Assembly (NCBI GenBank): GCA_028571685.1
Contig: CM053141.1
Span: 133,328,833 to 133,392,832, forward strand
Reading direction: 5' to 3'
Origin: Heterohyrax brucei
Taxonomy: Eukaryota > Chordata > Mammalia > Hyracoidea > Procaviidae
Length of the DNA: 64,000 bases
In this document: piece after piece, positions 22,863 through 34,845 of the stretch
Layout of the letters: every line of letters starts with the position of its first letter
How positions within the stretch are numbered: position 1 is the stretch's first letter
The notes under the pieces: generated by a model
Told to the model about the DNA's origin: nothing
Database searches by the model: none
What the model saw: only the letters and a program-made list of their open reading frames with translations
Program-made: the position numbers and the translations under genes

Positions 22863-24479
22863 ATCATGGGACAAACCAAGCCAACACAAGTATGAGAATG
22901 ACCCTTTGAAGAAGATTTGTTCAGCATGTGGCGATTCTTTTCACTGGTAGAGGCACAGTAACCTACTCTCTTAAAGTCCCCATATCTTCATCACTGACTT
23001 CAAACTGTTTGACTGTATCATGTATCTTGAGATACTTCCACTCAGTCTTTTAAGGAGTTAGCATCACATGGTTCCCTCATCTGTCTCCAAATAAAAGCAG
23101 TCTAGATTTTTGCCCCTATGTAAGTTGGAAAATAAAGAAAATGGCTCTGTCTCATGCGTGTGTGCTGAACATCACTCTCTTTCATCCAAATACCATCTCC
23201 AACATTCTCTAGGTTTGCTTCTAAAGAAGATGGTTAAGCAGATCAGCATGTTCTTATCCTAATTCTGACTCCCAGCCCTGGCCTCCAGGTTCTCTTCCTC
23301 ATTCTCTGGGGACCCTTGGAAGTTTCACTGTCTCTAAGGTCTGTCTGCTTTTGCAACTGACCCTCACCCTGAAATCCCTGGGTGCATTCTTGGTAGGTTG
23401 TGGACATTAATTACATTTTCTCTGCTTGTTCATTTAGAAAAAGTGGTGGTGAGAATGGTCAGTCTGTCCCAGAAGTCTCAGAGACTTTCATAAATAGGGC
23501 CCCTTTCCCCAGCATAAGGGGAGAAACATGAAAGGAGCTGGTTGTTTTTATCCAACATTCCTTTAGCAGATTAGTTGGCATGTTCAGAAGGTGAAGGCGA
23601 ATTTAATCCATAAAATTAAAAAAAAAAGTTCCTGACCACTTGAAGCAAGTGATGGGGGAGGTATGGAGGATAGGGATCATTTAAAAGGGTATGAAGAGGT
23701 TCACGGCCATTTCAAACACGTGATTATCTTTTTAAATGTCACATTCCATGCGCTAAACTTCATGCTGTTGTTTTTACCACTCTCATATTTTTTAACTTTA
23801 TATTTAATTCTTCTATTTTAAAACACTGAAATCCCATCCCCCTGCTCTCTCCCTAAGCCAAGCACAACATGAAAATACCACAAAAGACTCAGTGGGTAAA
23901 ACGCAAGCAGATGATGACAAAACATGCTGACTGCTCTGTGTCTTTGCTTTTGAAAAGTTTGTCTTCAGAGCTTTAGGTTCCCCCACTTTAGCACAGAATA
24001 AGAGAAGGCTTCACCTTTAAACCACCACCATTTTGTCAGGAAAATCAAAAGGGTCACAGTTTTATTTCATTGAGGTTATTCTTGGCAGTTTAAGTTGTTG
24101 CCTCTTTTTTATAAGCATCATGATTGCAGCAGGTATGAGATGAAGAAGGCATGGTGGAAAGATTATAAATTTAAAAGGAGAAGCTAGTTAGCTTTGTAGT
24201 CTTGAGACCTGGAGGCAGTATAACGTAGTAGCAAAAAAAACATTGCCCTGCAATGTTTTCTTGAACTCTGGATTGTATTTTCAACTTCAGATGTCTCAAT
24301 CTATGTGACTTTGAGGTGGTGCTCAGACATCAGTAGAATAAGCAGGTAGAACAAGAACATTTCCAAGGTAACTTTCTGTTCTTAAAATTCTTTGTGCAAT
24401 CTTCTGTCATCCTTTTCAGTCAGACACTCATGAATCTTCAGTTTAAATGAGAATTTTCTCTTGCTATTGTAAACTGGAA

Positions 24480-24688
24480 AAAGCCCTGGTATCACAGTGG
24501 TTAGCCACTCAAGTACTCATGTAAAGGTCAACAGTTCAACCCTACCATCTGCTCCATGGAAGAAAGGTGTGACAATCTGCCTCTATAAAGATTATAGCCT
24601 TGGAAACCCAATGTGGCAGTTCTACTCTGTCCTATAGGGTTGCTGTGAGGAGGACTCAGCTTGATGGCAGTGGGTTTGGGGGTTTTAT
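24480..24688 (+). repeat. AfroSINE, longer subfamily
   Basis: 'aaaagccctggtatcacagt' ... 'tataaagattatagccttgg' ... 'cttgatggcagtgggtttgg'. It ends 112 bp before the next coding exon. Confidence 0.88.
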
Positions 24689-24800
24689 GGTAAGCTGGGT
24701 TGCATCTAAGCTTCCAAGGTGGAGTTCCTTTTTCCTCTGTCTTTATATTTGACTTCCTGCCTGATATTCCATTAAGTCCAAATGTCTTTGTTGTTTATAG

Positions 24801-24926
24801 GAAAAGATTCTTCTATGGCTTCTTCAGTTCATGCAAGAACAGGGCATCTCTTTGGATGAAGTGGACCAGGATGGCAACAGTGCCGTTCACATAGCATCAC
24901 AGCGGGGCTACCTCGGGTGCATACAG
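24801..24926 (+). CDS. SNCAIP: SNCAIP coding exon (ankyrin-like repeats)
   Basis: Encodes 42 residues in phase 0, projected 432-473, from EKILLWLLQFMQEQG to RGYLGCIQ. It finishes the third ankyrin-like repeat and contains the clearest later one, DQDGNSAVHIASQRGYLGCI, with the canonical DxxGxxxxHxAxxxGxxxC pattern. The acceptor ends TTATAG at 24795-24800; the donor is CAG|GTATAC. Versus the remembered human protein there are only one or two conservative changes (Val to Ile, His to Arg). Confidence 0.96.
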
Positions 24927-27900
24927 GTATACAGGCAGGCGGCTTCATTCAGCCAAATGAGTTTTATAAAGTAATGAAGAGAAAGATTGAAATTTTGTAC
25001 CCTGGAAGAATGTCTGGATTTAATCAAGTTTTTGTATTATAGTAGTAAACAATAAGCAATTATATTTATATAGGTGTACTTTTTTAGCGATCCATACAAA
25101 TGTGGGTCTAAACAATCCTACCAGTTTCTTTTTGTGTTTCATTGGATACTGAAACATTTTCTGTTTTCTCAGCATTATTCTAAAGCCCGAGTGTTGAAGA
25201 CAGCAGGCAGTAAGGACCAGTGTTCTCAAAACAGCGAGCAGAATGACATTACTGCCTACTAAGTGGCAGAGTCCTTCTTTCCGTCACCAGCATACCTCCC
25301 TCTTCCACGTAGGTGAACAGAAGGGCTGAGTTTTTCAGGAATGAATTAGAAGAACTTTTCAGAGCGGAGTGTGTAGTAGTTTAGAGGGATGGTGCTGAGG
25401 ATTTTTCCTTTTTCACTGCAGTAGGAATGAGCTCCTTGAAATGCATGCCCCAGAGGCCCAGAAGTGGATACAGGGGCCTTAGCTGTTGACACTCTCAGCT
25501 CGTGGGGGCATGGGCATGACTTTGGTTGGCACCCACTCTATCTGATGGCCTCAGGCAACCCCATAAACCTTGGAAATATTTTCATTTTCTACATGAACAA
25601 TGATGTAAAAAGGTTGGAAAACCGAGCGACACAAGAGAGGAGAGAGGCTTTTCCCTGCTCTAAGCCACATGAGGGGGCACTTGACATGGAGTGTTTAGAG
25701 AACGAGGGGTTCCTGCAGGTGGAGGAGCAGGCATCTGATCCCTCAGCTTCAGAAAGCTCTGAGCCAAACCCAATAGTGGCTTCTGAACAGTGCATGATGG
25801 GAGAGCCCATGCACAAGTTTGGAATATGTGTATCTGAAAGATTCTGAAGGCCCTCACTGACAAAGCACAGAGAGGCAGTAGCTAAAGGAGAATGAAAAGG
25901 AGCAGGTTGAAGAGTCAAGGGTGAAAAGAGGGGAGGATTTGCACTGGAGAGAAAGCTGAATTAGATTTGGTGTAAATTTTGAGTTATGAACATGAATCAT
26001 AATTATCGTAATGAGACCTTTCTTGTAATTGGAAATGGCCAAAAATCTATGGATGCATTCCCCCATCTGCCTACGGCATGGGAAGGGGGGAATGTCAACC
26101 TGTAGCTGAAGTCTGAGATACAGAAAGTCCTGTTACCTCACCAAGGTTATACTGCTCAAAATGGGACATATATATAACACCTTCTAAGAAAACATGTTTT
26201 TGCCTTCTGTATGCGGTATTTTCTTCATTGCAGACTCACATAGCATGCACATTTATTCAACAGATATTTACTGAGGTCTTACTGGGTGCAAGGTAGACTG
26301 TGTGTAAAAAATTGGCCAATGAGAACTAGTTGCCCAGGAAGATAGAGAGGACTCAGGAATCATAGGAAAAACTGGACACATAAAGGCAAGAGACTTATAA
26401 AAACAAAAAGTATGAGTAACAGCACAAAACTCTGTAGTGTGTCTGCTCACATGAAACTGTTCTTTGAAACATGAACTTGATAGAAAAATTCCGAATATCC
26501 ACATGTTTCCTCACTGTGGTTGGCAAAGCATCCATCTGAGGCACCGAGTCTCAATGAGAGTAATGAGAAGTTGGAGAGTATAGAAAGGGGAAACTTTTAA
26601 ATTATTACCAGGATCTACAGAAAGATTAAAAGGACTAGCATTATTTTTTGTGAAAGATAATAAAAACCGAGAACTGCCATTTAAAAAATGCTCTAGTATT
26701 TAGTAGTCTTGAAATGAACCTTTGATCAGCTAACTGATAACTGAAAGCCAGAGAAAACCAGTTCATATCACTAATTCTGCTTTGGAACTTTAGTTCTGTT
26801 AAATATATGAAGCATTTATTAATCACCTCTGAAGAGAGGTGATCTGTCCTGTCAGAACCCTTATCACACCACTTAACACAAGTGATGTTTTTGGCATGAG
26901 ATGCTATAGATGCAGAAGTGTGTATGATTTGGAAGAAGGTGTATCCACTGAGTGTGAGCTTTTTCAAAAAGATAAAGAAGAGACAAAGAGCGAGTGAACA
27001 AGGGGGAACCTTATGTGGGTGATGAGGAGTAAGGAAAACATTAGAAAGAAAAATGCAGAAGTCAGAGACAAGAGCAGTAATAATAGTGTTTATACTGAGT
27101 CTCTTCGAGACCTCTGAGAGCTCAATGCCGACATGCTGTCTGTAACACTCTTGTGAGGTACGTGGTGATGGTTTTATGGTGAATCAACCTTTTCTTAGTG
27201 AGCAATCGTAAACCAAAACAGAAATGGAGCTCCCAATAATCTCTGAGACTAAGTAGTCTAGGAGAACAAGTGTTACCTTTTACCGAAATAGGTCCAGCAG
27301 TCTGTAATCTCATCATGATATTATCACAGAACATCTTAGATGGTGATGGTTCGTGAATAGTTGTGAGATTTTTTGTGCATGTGAAATTTAATGTTATCAA
27401 AGTATCAGTACAGAACAGCTATGATTTTTCTGTCAGTTATTGATTTCAACCCAGCCAAGCAAAGTGCCGCAACCATGCTGCATCAAATCTCTTTCTCTTC
27501 TATTAGTGATATTTTGGCCAGATTCCATAACTTTCTGTTTGCCTTCGGCCATTAAAATTTACTCTAGATTAGTTTAAAATCTCTATCCCATTTGTGATTC
27601 AAAACCTTCCCTCCTCAACCCAGATTATACCCAGGGTTTCGGGGACTGGAAGTAGGAGTGAGGCATGGATGCCTTTGACATGCCACTTTAACTTTCTCCC
27701 CTGTCTCTTCTCAACTCCAGCTCTGGGACAAAAAGGAAGTACACAGGGAAAAAGTTAAGTGTCCTTGTAACTGGGAAAGGTCATAGAACTCTCCTTGAAA
27801 CCTGTCACTACGTCTTTATCTCGCTATGGTTTGCTACCAGTGTTCTCTGTGGTAGGCCTTCTAATGCTGCCTGTGTGGTGAGCACCGTGGGAGGGATCTC

Positions 27901-28705
27901 TGGAGCCTCACCCTTGTTACCTGGCGTGGAAGAGCTGCCTCCAACTTTGCCTCTTCCTCTCCCGTACTGTTCTTTCCAGCGGTGATGCACCCCACTGCGT
28001 TTAGCTGCTGGAAGGCCCTTTTCATTTCAATGGGGTGATGACAAGAGAGCCCACACCAAGCTTTGTTTTACAAAGGCTACTCAGTCCACAGCATATATCT
28101 TTGTTATGGCCCGTGGAGGGGGTGTGGGCTGCTTCATAGCTTGCCCATTATCCACTCTGGCATAACTTGCCCATAATCCACTATGTCATCTCCCTCTAGT
28201 TCGTTTTACTGCTAATCAGGTAGACCAGCAGGTGGATCAGTAGATGTTCTACACAAACAAGTGGAATAGGTAAAGAAAATGCTAGTCTCCCCTTCATACA
28301 GGCACCCCCCAGTTTTATGAGTCATTCTCTTGGAGCCCACTCATTGGAAGGAATAAAAATATCTTACTGCAGATACTATACACTTCATAAAGGCAAGGAC
28401 TCTAAGGACAGTTGCATCATCCTCAACTTCCTGGTCCTCTCCTTCTGTCAGCTGGGATGGAGATTGGTAGTAGTAACTACATGTTTATGCTGCGTGATTC
28501 AGCTACCTCTCTGTAGGTTCTGAAGGAAGGTATCAGCTGCTGGAAGTTCATCAGAGACTCTTTTGTAATGATGGTCCATTTTTCCCCTTGCCGTACGCTC
28601 TGGTAACTAGTTTTGGAATGACAGAAGTCCCATTTACGGTAGTTTTACAAATGATGTTTAGAGGGAAGTCCTGATATAATTGCATGTGTCTTCATTTTCT
28701 GACAG
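24927..28705 (+). other. SNCAIP: SNCAIP intron (3.8 kb)
   Basis: Unusually poor in recognisable repeats: no AfroSINE is seen in nearly 3.8 kb. A possible old L2/MIR-like piece lies near 26235-26330 ('attcaacagatatttactga'). Open frames such as 25464-25847 have no family resemblance that I can see. Confidence 0.8.
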
Positions 28706-28875
28706 ACCTTGGTTGAATATGGAGCAAATGTCACCATGCAGAACCACGCAGGGGAAAAGCCCTCCCAGAGTGCTGAGCGGCATGGCCATACCCTGTGCTC
28801 CCGCTACCTGGTAGTGGTGGAGACCTGCATGTCACTGGCCTCTCAAGTGGTTAAGTTAACCAAGCAGCTAAAGGA
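28706..28875 (+). CDS. SNCAIP: SNCAIP coding exon (last ankyrin-like repeat, coiled-coil start)
   Basis: 170 bp, phase 0 in and phase 2 out, projected residues 474-529 plus two bases of codon 530. It begins TLVEYGANVTMQNHAGEKPS, completing one ankyrin repeat and forming the next, then RYLVVVETCMSLASQVVKL, the start of the coiled coil that in human synphilin-1 binds alpha-synuclein. The acceptor ends GACAG (28701-28705). The donor is AAGGA|GTAAGT, an excellent consensus. The split Glu codon is completed by the first base of the next exon, which fixes both junctions. Confidence 0.96.
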
Positions 28876-28944
28876 GTAAGTGTCCCATGTACTTCATAAG
28901 AACAAAGTCTGACGTATAGTTGGTTGTGCTTAGGACTGGGCGCA

Positions 28945-29275
28945 GGTCTCTGTTGTGGTTCAGTGGTAGAAGGCTTCCTTTCCAAGCAGGAGATGGGTAG
29001 GATTCCCACCTTGTATATCTCACGCTTAGTCAACACCCTTCGGCCAGTGGAGGTTCCTGTTGCTATGATGCTAACAGGCTTGAGGGGGTTTCCGGAATAA
29101 GACGAATTAGGAAAAACGGCCTGGTGATCTGCTTCTGAAAACAGACCAGTGAAGATCCTCAGCCTATCACGGCGATGGCACAGAACGAGGCAGCATTTCG
29201 TTCTGTTGTGTAAGGGCTTGTCATGAGGATCAGGATGAGTTGGTTACAGCTGACAATAGCAACAGGTTTCAGCCA
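28945..29275 (+). repeat. Composite SINE with tRNA-Gly-like head
   Basis: Head 'gttgtggttcagtggtagaa' resembles a tRNA A-box, and 'gggtaggattccca' a B-box, both closer to tRNA-Gly than the usual AfroSINE head. The body shares 'ggcctggtgatctgcttctg' with AfroSINE subfamilies and the end 'gagttggttacagctgacaa tagcaac' with the RTE-type tail. It is not a functional tRNA gene: the acceptor stem does not pair. Confidence 0.65.
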
Positions 29276-29823
29276 AGTGCTTTTATAAGCTTTTTTTCAT
29301 TCCAGTTGTACAGTGAATTTTTCACGTTCTCATCTTTTCTTCCTTTGTCCCAAGTCTTCACAGCCACTGTTCACAATGAAGATGCCACCTCAGCAGAGAT
29401 AAGATGATGCTTAAATTAAAAAGTACAAAACATTTACCCTCAACAGGGAATTTAAGCCTTTCTCCTGTGTCCACATTTCCAGGGCCAGACAGATTACATA
29501 GCAGGGTACGGAAAGCACACACAGGTACCATCTCAGAGCTCCTGTGCTTACTATTCTGGGAAATCAAAAAGAGCATGGAAGAAGACAGCTGGATCTGGGC
29601 CAGTTTCTCAGTTTTCTCAAGGAGAAAAATGTATGTTTGGAAAACTACAGACAGATAACTGGATAACTCTCGCCAACTAAACTTACTTTAAAAATTAAAC
29701 AGATGATTCATTCAGAAGGGAGTGCCCAGTCAGCTTGAAGCTGTGTAAAACATTGTATACCTAGCTAGAGTCACTTCCTCTCTTGGTAAGATTAAACTGG
29801 TACACATTGTTTATCTAGATGTT

Positions 29824-29988
29824 AAAAAAAAAAAAAAAAAAAAAAAACCACTACCATCGAGTCGAATCTGACTCACAGATGGAGTAGAATTGCCCCATGG
29901 AGTTTCCAAGGAGTGTCTGGCAGATTTGAGCTGCAGACCTTTCAGTGAGTAGCCATAGCACTTAACCACTCTACCACCAGGGTTTCCA
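29824..29988 (-). repeat. AfroSINE with 24-base homopolymer tail
   Basis: A24 run at 29824-29847, then 'ccatcgagtcgaatctgact' ... 'attgccccatggagtttcca' ... 'cttaaccactctaccaccag'. In the sense of the SINE the tail is poly-T, unlike L1-mobilised SINEs. Confidence 0.9.
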
Positions 29989-30199
29989 CCTAGATGTTAG
30001 GAAATGATGAAAGATTGTTTTGATGTGCTTAAAGAAATGTGATAGGTAAGTCTATAGTAGGGGTTAATAACTAAGGAAGTGATGCCCACCTGATAGAAGA
30101 TCTTATCTTGGTGTTTTGCAGAGCTCTGTCCGTAGAACATGCCATGATAAGAAAGGACCATTGAACATCAGAATCAGTATTCAAAGTAGTATGGACAGA

Positions 30200-30362
30200 A
30201 AACCCCAAAACTCAGTGCTATCAAGTCAATTCCAACTCATAGTGACTCTATAGGACAGAGCAGAACGCCTCATAGAGTTTCCAAGGAGTGCCTGGCAGAT
30301 CTGAACTGCCGACCTATTGGTTAGCAGACGTAGCATTTAACCACTACACCATCGGGATTTCC
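30200..30362 (-). repeat. AfroSINE
   Basis: 'gtgctatcaagtcaattcca' ... 'cctcatagagtttccaagga' ... 'atttaaccactacaccatcg'. Complete. Confidence 0.92.
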
Positions 30363-31197
30363 ATGTGGACAGAGTAGAAGGCTAATCGTTAAAAACTATG
30401 GAACCCAGATTTTGAGCTATCTTTTTTCCCCCTCGACAGGGCTCATTTGAAAAAAGACCTGGTGGAAGATGTGAGGCCTTAACTGATTATAAGTATGATT
30501 CACTGAGCAAGACCTTGGATCCTGTGTTTGCTTGCTAAGTTTAGGCAAACCTCTCACTCTGTCTGCTGCTGCTCTTTACCTTTAGAGGCACAAGGTGTGC
30601 CCTTCTCTCTCTCCCCCCAGTGATACCTAGACTAATCTCTTTAATGAGTCTAGGCTTTTTTTCTTTTCAATTAAAATTTAAAAATAATGGAGTTGTTGCT
30701 CTGAGCTACTGTTTATACATTAAATCAAAGCTATCCCTTGGTGTTCTCTTTTAGCTAAATAACACATTGGCTCATAAAATAAAGAATATCATCTGTGAGG
30801 AATAAGATCCTTCGAAAAATTATCTGTAGGAAACCAGATAGTCAAAAATTACTCTAAAGCAAATAAGAGGAGGTACTAGTGCAGAGAAGCTAGAGTACTG
30901 GAGATGATACAGCCATACTTGAATGAATGAGAATTTTGAAAAAGGTAACCAGTGTCACTGACTAACTTGTGTAGAAATTGTTAAATGTGTAAACTTTCAC
31001 ACCTTAAATGATAAAATATTACAAATAAATAAAGGCATTACCTCTGAGAATCCTCTACCCAGTTATACAAAACCCCACTAGGGAAGGTGAATGTAAAGGT
31101 CTGTCTAGTTGAGGGGGACATGTGCACAAATTAACCACTTAATATGTTATCTTCCCACAGCGACCATTCTTGTACACACGTCTTTATGTACATGTAT

Positions 31198-31332
31198 ACT
31201 CATGGCCATCAGGTCGATTCCAACTCATAGCAACCCTATAAGACAGAGTAGAACTGCCCCATGGGCGTGCCAAGGAGTGACTGGTGAATTTGAACCGACT
31301 GCCTTTGGTTAGCAGACAAGCTCTTTACCATG
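31198..31332 (-). repeat. AfroSINE, head truncated
   Basis: 'ctcatggccatcaggtcgat' ... 'gaactgccccatgggcgtgc' ... 'ttggttagcagacaagctct'. The tRNA-like head is missing. Confidence 0.85.
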
Positions 31333-31424
31333 TACGTGTATGGCTATTCCTAAAGATAAATTTCTAGAAAGAAAATTGACAGAACAAAAGGCATATAGAT
31401 TTAAAATGTGGCTAGGTATTGCCT

Positions 31425-31740
31425 AGCTGTTGTTGTTGTTAGCTGCTGTTGAGTCAGCTCCCAACTTGTGACAACCTCATGTACAGTGTGACAAAAGACT
31501 ATGTGGTCCTGCACCACCTGCAGTTTGAAACATTGTGATCCATGGAGTTTCGTTGGCTGAGTTTTGGAAGTAGGTTGTCAGGTATTTCTTCCTAGTCTGT
31601 TTTAGTCTGGATACTCCACTGAAATCTATTCAGCATCATAGCAAGTCTCCACTAACAGATGGGTGGTAGTTATGCAGACTGCCTAGTACCCTTCCAAAGA
31701 TAATGTCTTAGTTCCAGTGTATGGGCCTGTCCAAAAAGAG
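31425..31740 (-). repeat. RTE/AfroSINE-related repeat
   Basis: 'gttgttgttgttagctgctg' plus 'gagtcagctcccaacttgtg' is an RTE-like tail. The body includes 'ccatggagtttcgttggctg' and 'cttcctagtctgttttagtc', shared with the copy at 41115-41475. The family is not named. Confidence 0.6.
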
Positions 31741-32689
31741 GAATTTCAAAGTGACCCAGTAAGAATACATTTTCTAAAGACTTATATTCAGAAAAAACAT
31801 CACATTCTGTACAGTCTCTGTACCTTGGAGTCTGAGCAGCTTTCTTGAGTTACAATAGCTGCTTGATTGGCAAATTCTTCAAGGTCAGGATCTTGGCTGC
31901 TCTCTCTGTTGAGGATCCCAGGATAAAATACACAGCCACACTAATAGCCAAGAGTCCCTCAGTTCTCTCCAGAGCTGAAGGCTGCAGACACTTTTATAGT
32001 AGTACTTAGGCCAATGACAAGATAAAATATGAGGAGTCATTTTAGAGACTACGGTCTTTTACCTTCTGTGTACCTCAGTGAAACTGACAAAATTAAAAAT
32101 GAATAGAGAGCCAACTTACTATAGTCATTGTTCACTGTGCCCTCTAGGCCCCACGGTACCAGTAACTTAGACAGGTGATGGAGAAAAGATGGAAAACATT
32201 TCAGTCCAAAACCTGGATGGGAGACTATCTTGAGTAGCTTTTCTTACTAGAATACTCTGACAACTCTTTATAATTAGCATTCATGGTTACTAAATTTATG
32301 TGGAAATGGCAACTTTTAGCTCTGATGAAGTCCTCATCTACAAACCTAGGAATCTGCTCATATATTTTCTTTGTATAATTAATTAAAGTCACTAAGTCCC
32401 ATAGCATTTAAAGAGTAGAGTCATTCTTTCCTATTTATATCAACTTTGCCTATAGGCACTGGGGACTTCAGTCAGTAGTCAGCCAAACTGCCTTCAGATA
32501 GTTAATTTTTGAATATGATGTATTCACTTTAAGATACCTAGTAAACCTTTTAAAAGTAGACCATAATTTTTCTTCATCTGTTTTAGCCTCTCCCTGAATA
32601 TTTTTCTAAAATCTTAGTATCTAGTACCAACTAGCAAAACTGGGAAGAATAGCATGTTATAATGCATTTGGGTTTCTTATAATCTTTAG

Positions 32690-32885
32690 ATCGCCAGCAA
32701 CCCATGGGCCAAATCCACTGCCCATTTTGGCGAATAAAGTTTTATTAGAACATATTCATGTATGCATTTATATATCGTCTAGGACTGATTTCATACTACA
32801 CAGGCAGAATTCAATAGTTGTGACGAAGACCATAGGCTCCATCAACCTAATATATTTATTCTCTGGCTCTTAAGAAAACATGTTA
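32690..32885. mobile_element. hAT-like DNA transposon fossil
   Basis: 'gggccaaatccactgcccat', 'aataaagttttattagaaca' and 'gactcctgcttt' resemble an old mammalian hAT MER element that I recall. The identity is uncertain. Confidence 0.4.
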
Positions 32886-33261
32886 CTGACTCCTGCTTTA
32901 GGCAATGATGTTTTCAGCAGGGGAGTTTGCCAGAAATACTGAGATAAAATGTGAACACAGAATTCTCTGGATTGAGGTTCAAATATCTGGGCTAAGACTG
33001 ACCACTTCGGGAAATTTAACAAAGAATTAAAAAAACCTGAGGTATTGCTTAGGGCTTCTGGAAGGCTATCATCGGAACGTTCTCTCACAAAATTTGATTT
33101 AGGGAGCTGGTGGCTGCTGAGTATGTATAACAGCACTTGGAGGGAAGACACTGGGCTTCCTCAAGCCAGTTTCCAAGGTTCAGTAGTCAATTTAAGACTG
33201 TTTGTAAATCATTCATTTAGTTCCGTGACAGCTCATAAGAGTGCTGCCATGTTTGATGTTA

Positions 33262-34010
33262 ATTGTGTTAGTTTTTTATTCCTACTGTAAGAGATTATAG
33301 CAAGAAAAATGAAAGGCTTAAGAACAACACAAATTTATTACCTTACAGTTCTGTAGATCGGAAGTGTGGTAAAGATCTCAACAAACTAAAATCAAGCTGT
33401 GTTCCTTTCTTGCTGCTCTAGAAAGAGAGGCTGTTTCTGCTTATTGAGGTTGTTGGCAGAAGCAGTCCACTGGAACTGTGGGACAAGGTTCTCATGTTCT
33501 TGGTGTTTGTAACTGAGGATCATTCCTAACTTTTAATGGTTGTCACATTCTTTGGCTCATAGTCCCCTCTCTCCATCTTCAAAACCATCGGCATAATTGA
33601 GTCCTTTTCACACTGTTAATCTCTCTGTCATACTCTTCTGCCTCCTGTTCCCTCTTTTAAGGACTCATGTGATTAGGAAACCCTGGTTAAGTGCTAAATC
33701 TGCTAGCCCAGAGCTTGGCAGCTGGAATCTACCAGGTGCTGCTTGGAAACTCTATGGGGCAGTCCTACTCTATATTATAGGGTCACTATGAGTCGGAATT
33801 GACTTGACAGCAGTGGGTTTTTGGTTTTATGATTAGGTTAGACCCACTTGATAATCCAGAATTTTCAAATAGTTCCTATTTTAAAATCAGCTCATGAGCA
33901 ACTGTAATTGCATCTACAAGTTTGTCTTCTGCCGTATAAGGTAACATATTCACAGGTTTCAAGGATTATGATATGAGGGTCTTTGGAGGGGCCATTATTC
34001 TGCATACCAA
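33262..34010 (-). mobile_element. MaLR-type LTR split by an AfroSINE
   Basis: The LTR signature 'caaatttattaccttacagt' appears at its 3' side and 'ctttggaggggccattattc' at the far side. The AfroSINE at 33676-33828 is inserted within it, so the LTR is the older insertion. Confidence 0.55.
33676..33828 (+). repeat. AfroSINE
   Basis: 'aggaaaccctggttaagtgc' ... 'tatgggg' ... 'gagtcggaattgacttgaca gcagtgggtttttggtttt'. It has a small internal head deletion. Confidence 0.9.
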
Positions 34011-34013
34011 ACA

Positions 34014-34170
34014 CTACCAAACCAAAACCAAACCCACTGCTGTCAATTCCAACTCACAGCAACCCTATAGGACAGAGTAGAACTGCCCCATAGAGTTTGC
34101 AAGGAGTGCCTGGCAGATTCGAACTGCCAACCTTTTGGCTAGCAGATGTAGCACTTAACTTGTAGGTTTC
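34014..34170 (-). repeat. AfroSINE
   Basis: 'accaaaccaaaaccaaaccc' ... 'gaactgccccatagagtttg' ... 'gcagatgtagcacttaactt'. Inverted relative to the copy 186 bp upstream. Confidence 0.92.
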
Positions 34171-34451
34171 CAACAAACACTACAGAGTTCAGTAAACACC
34201 GCTTGTTCCTGTAAGTTCAGAATCAGTTTACTGTACTTATTTCACGTTCTGTAATATTACGTGTTTTCTAAATGGGTTTTAGTTTCTTTCACTTGTGGTT
34301 GTTAGCACATTTCTCTTATCTTTAAGACCCTTTCGATAAATATATTTTCAGAGGAAAGTAGGTATTGTCATACATGATTTTCCCTTCAGATAAGAAGATA
34401 TCGTTACTTGAATTAATTTTTTACCCAAAGTGGAAATTATGTTGTTTTTGT

Positions 34452-34845
34452 CTTAGTTACCTAGTTCTGCTGTGGCAAAAGTACCACAAGTGGGTGGCTT
34501 TAACAAACAGACATTTCTTTTGTCATAGCTTAGTAGGCTGGAAGTCCTAATTCAGGGCACTAGCTATAAAGGAAGGCTCCATTGGCTCTGGGGAAGTTCC
34601 TGTCTCTCTTCAGCTTTTGGTCCTTGGTGAGCATCACGTGGCTACACGGTGTCTGTCTTTCCCCATCTCTGCCTCCTTGCTTAATCTGCTCTTGTGTGTC
34701 TCAAAAAAGATGGATTAAAGACACACAGATGCTGCCTCATTAACATAAGAAAGAAAACTCTATTCCCAATTGGAATGATAACCACAGGTAAGGTAGAATC
34801 TATAACACCTATTTAGGGGGAATATGATTAAATCCATAACAGTTT
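34452..34845 (-). mobile_element. MaLR/ERVL-type solo LTR
   Basis: Reverse complement of the same LTR type as 5425-5918: 'gtcttagttacctagttctg', 'ggtggctttaacaaacagac', 'ctgcctcattaacataagaa', 'gattaaatccataacag'. Confidence 0.65.

Larger units (their letters stand above)
15203..24800 (+). other. SNCAIP: SNCAIP intron (9.6 kb)
   Basis: Contains an L1-like 3' fragment (15285-15680), MIR (16207-16350), RTE LINE (16355-16925), two AfroSINEs (17600-17930), MIR (19930-20165), a further AfroSINE (20170-20365), mariner pieces (21150-21290 and 21388-21941) and an AfroSINE (24480-24688). The stretches 17940-19900 and 21950-24470 show no repeat I recognise and no convincing exon. Confidence 0.9.

Noticed and set aside
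25464-25847. 127-codon open frame in a SNCAIP intron
   Set aside because: No recognisable protein family, no well-placed splice sites in the needed phase, and overlapping antisense frames of similar length suggest a composition effect.
28955-29010. Functional tRNA gene
   Set aside because: A- and B-box-like sequences are present, but the arms do not pair as a tRNA and the element continues into a SINE body.
30440-30482. Small exon-like stretch after a CGACAG acceptor-like site
   Set aside because: Only about 13 codons before a stop, and the phase does not fit the neighbouring SNCAIP exons (the upstream donor is phase 2).
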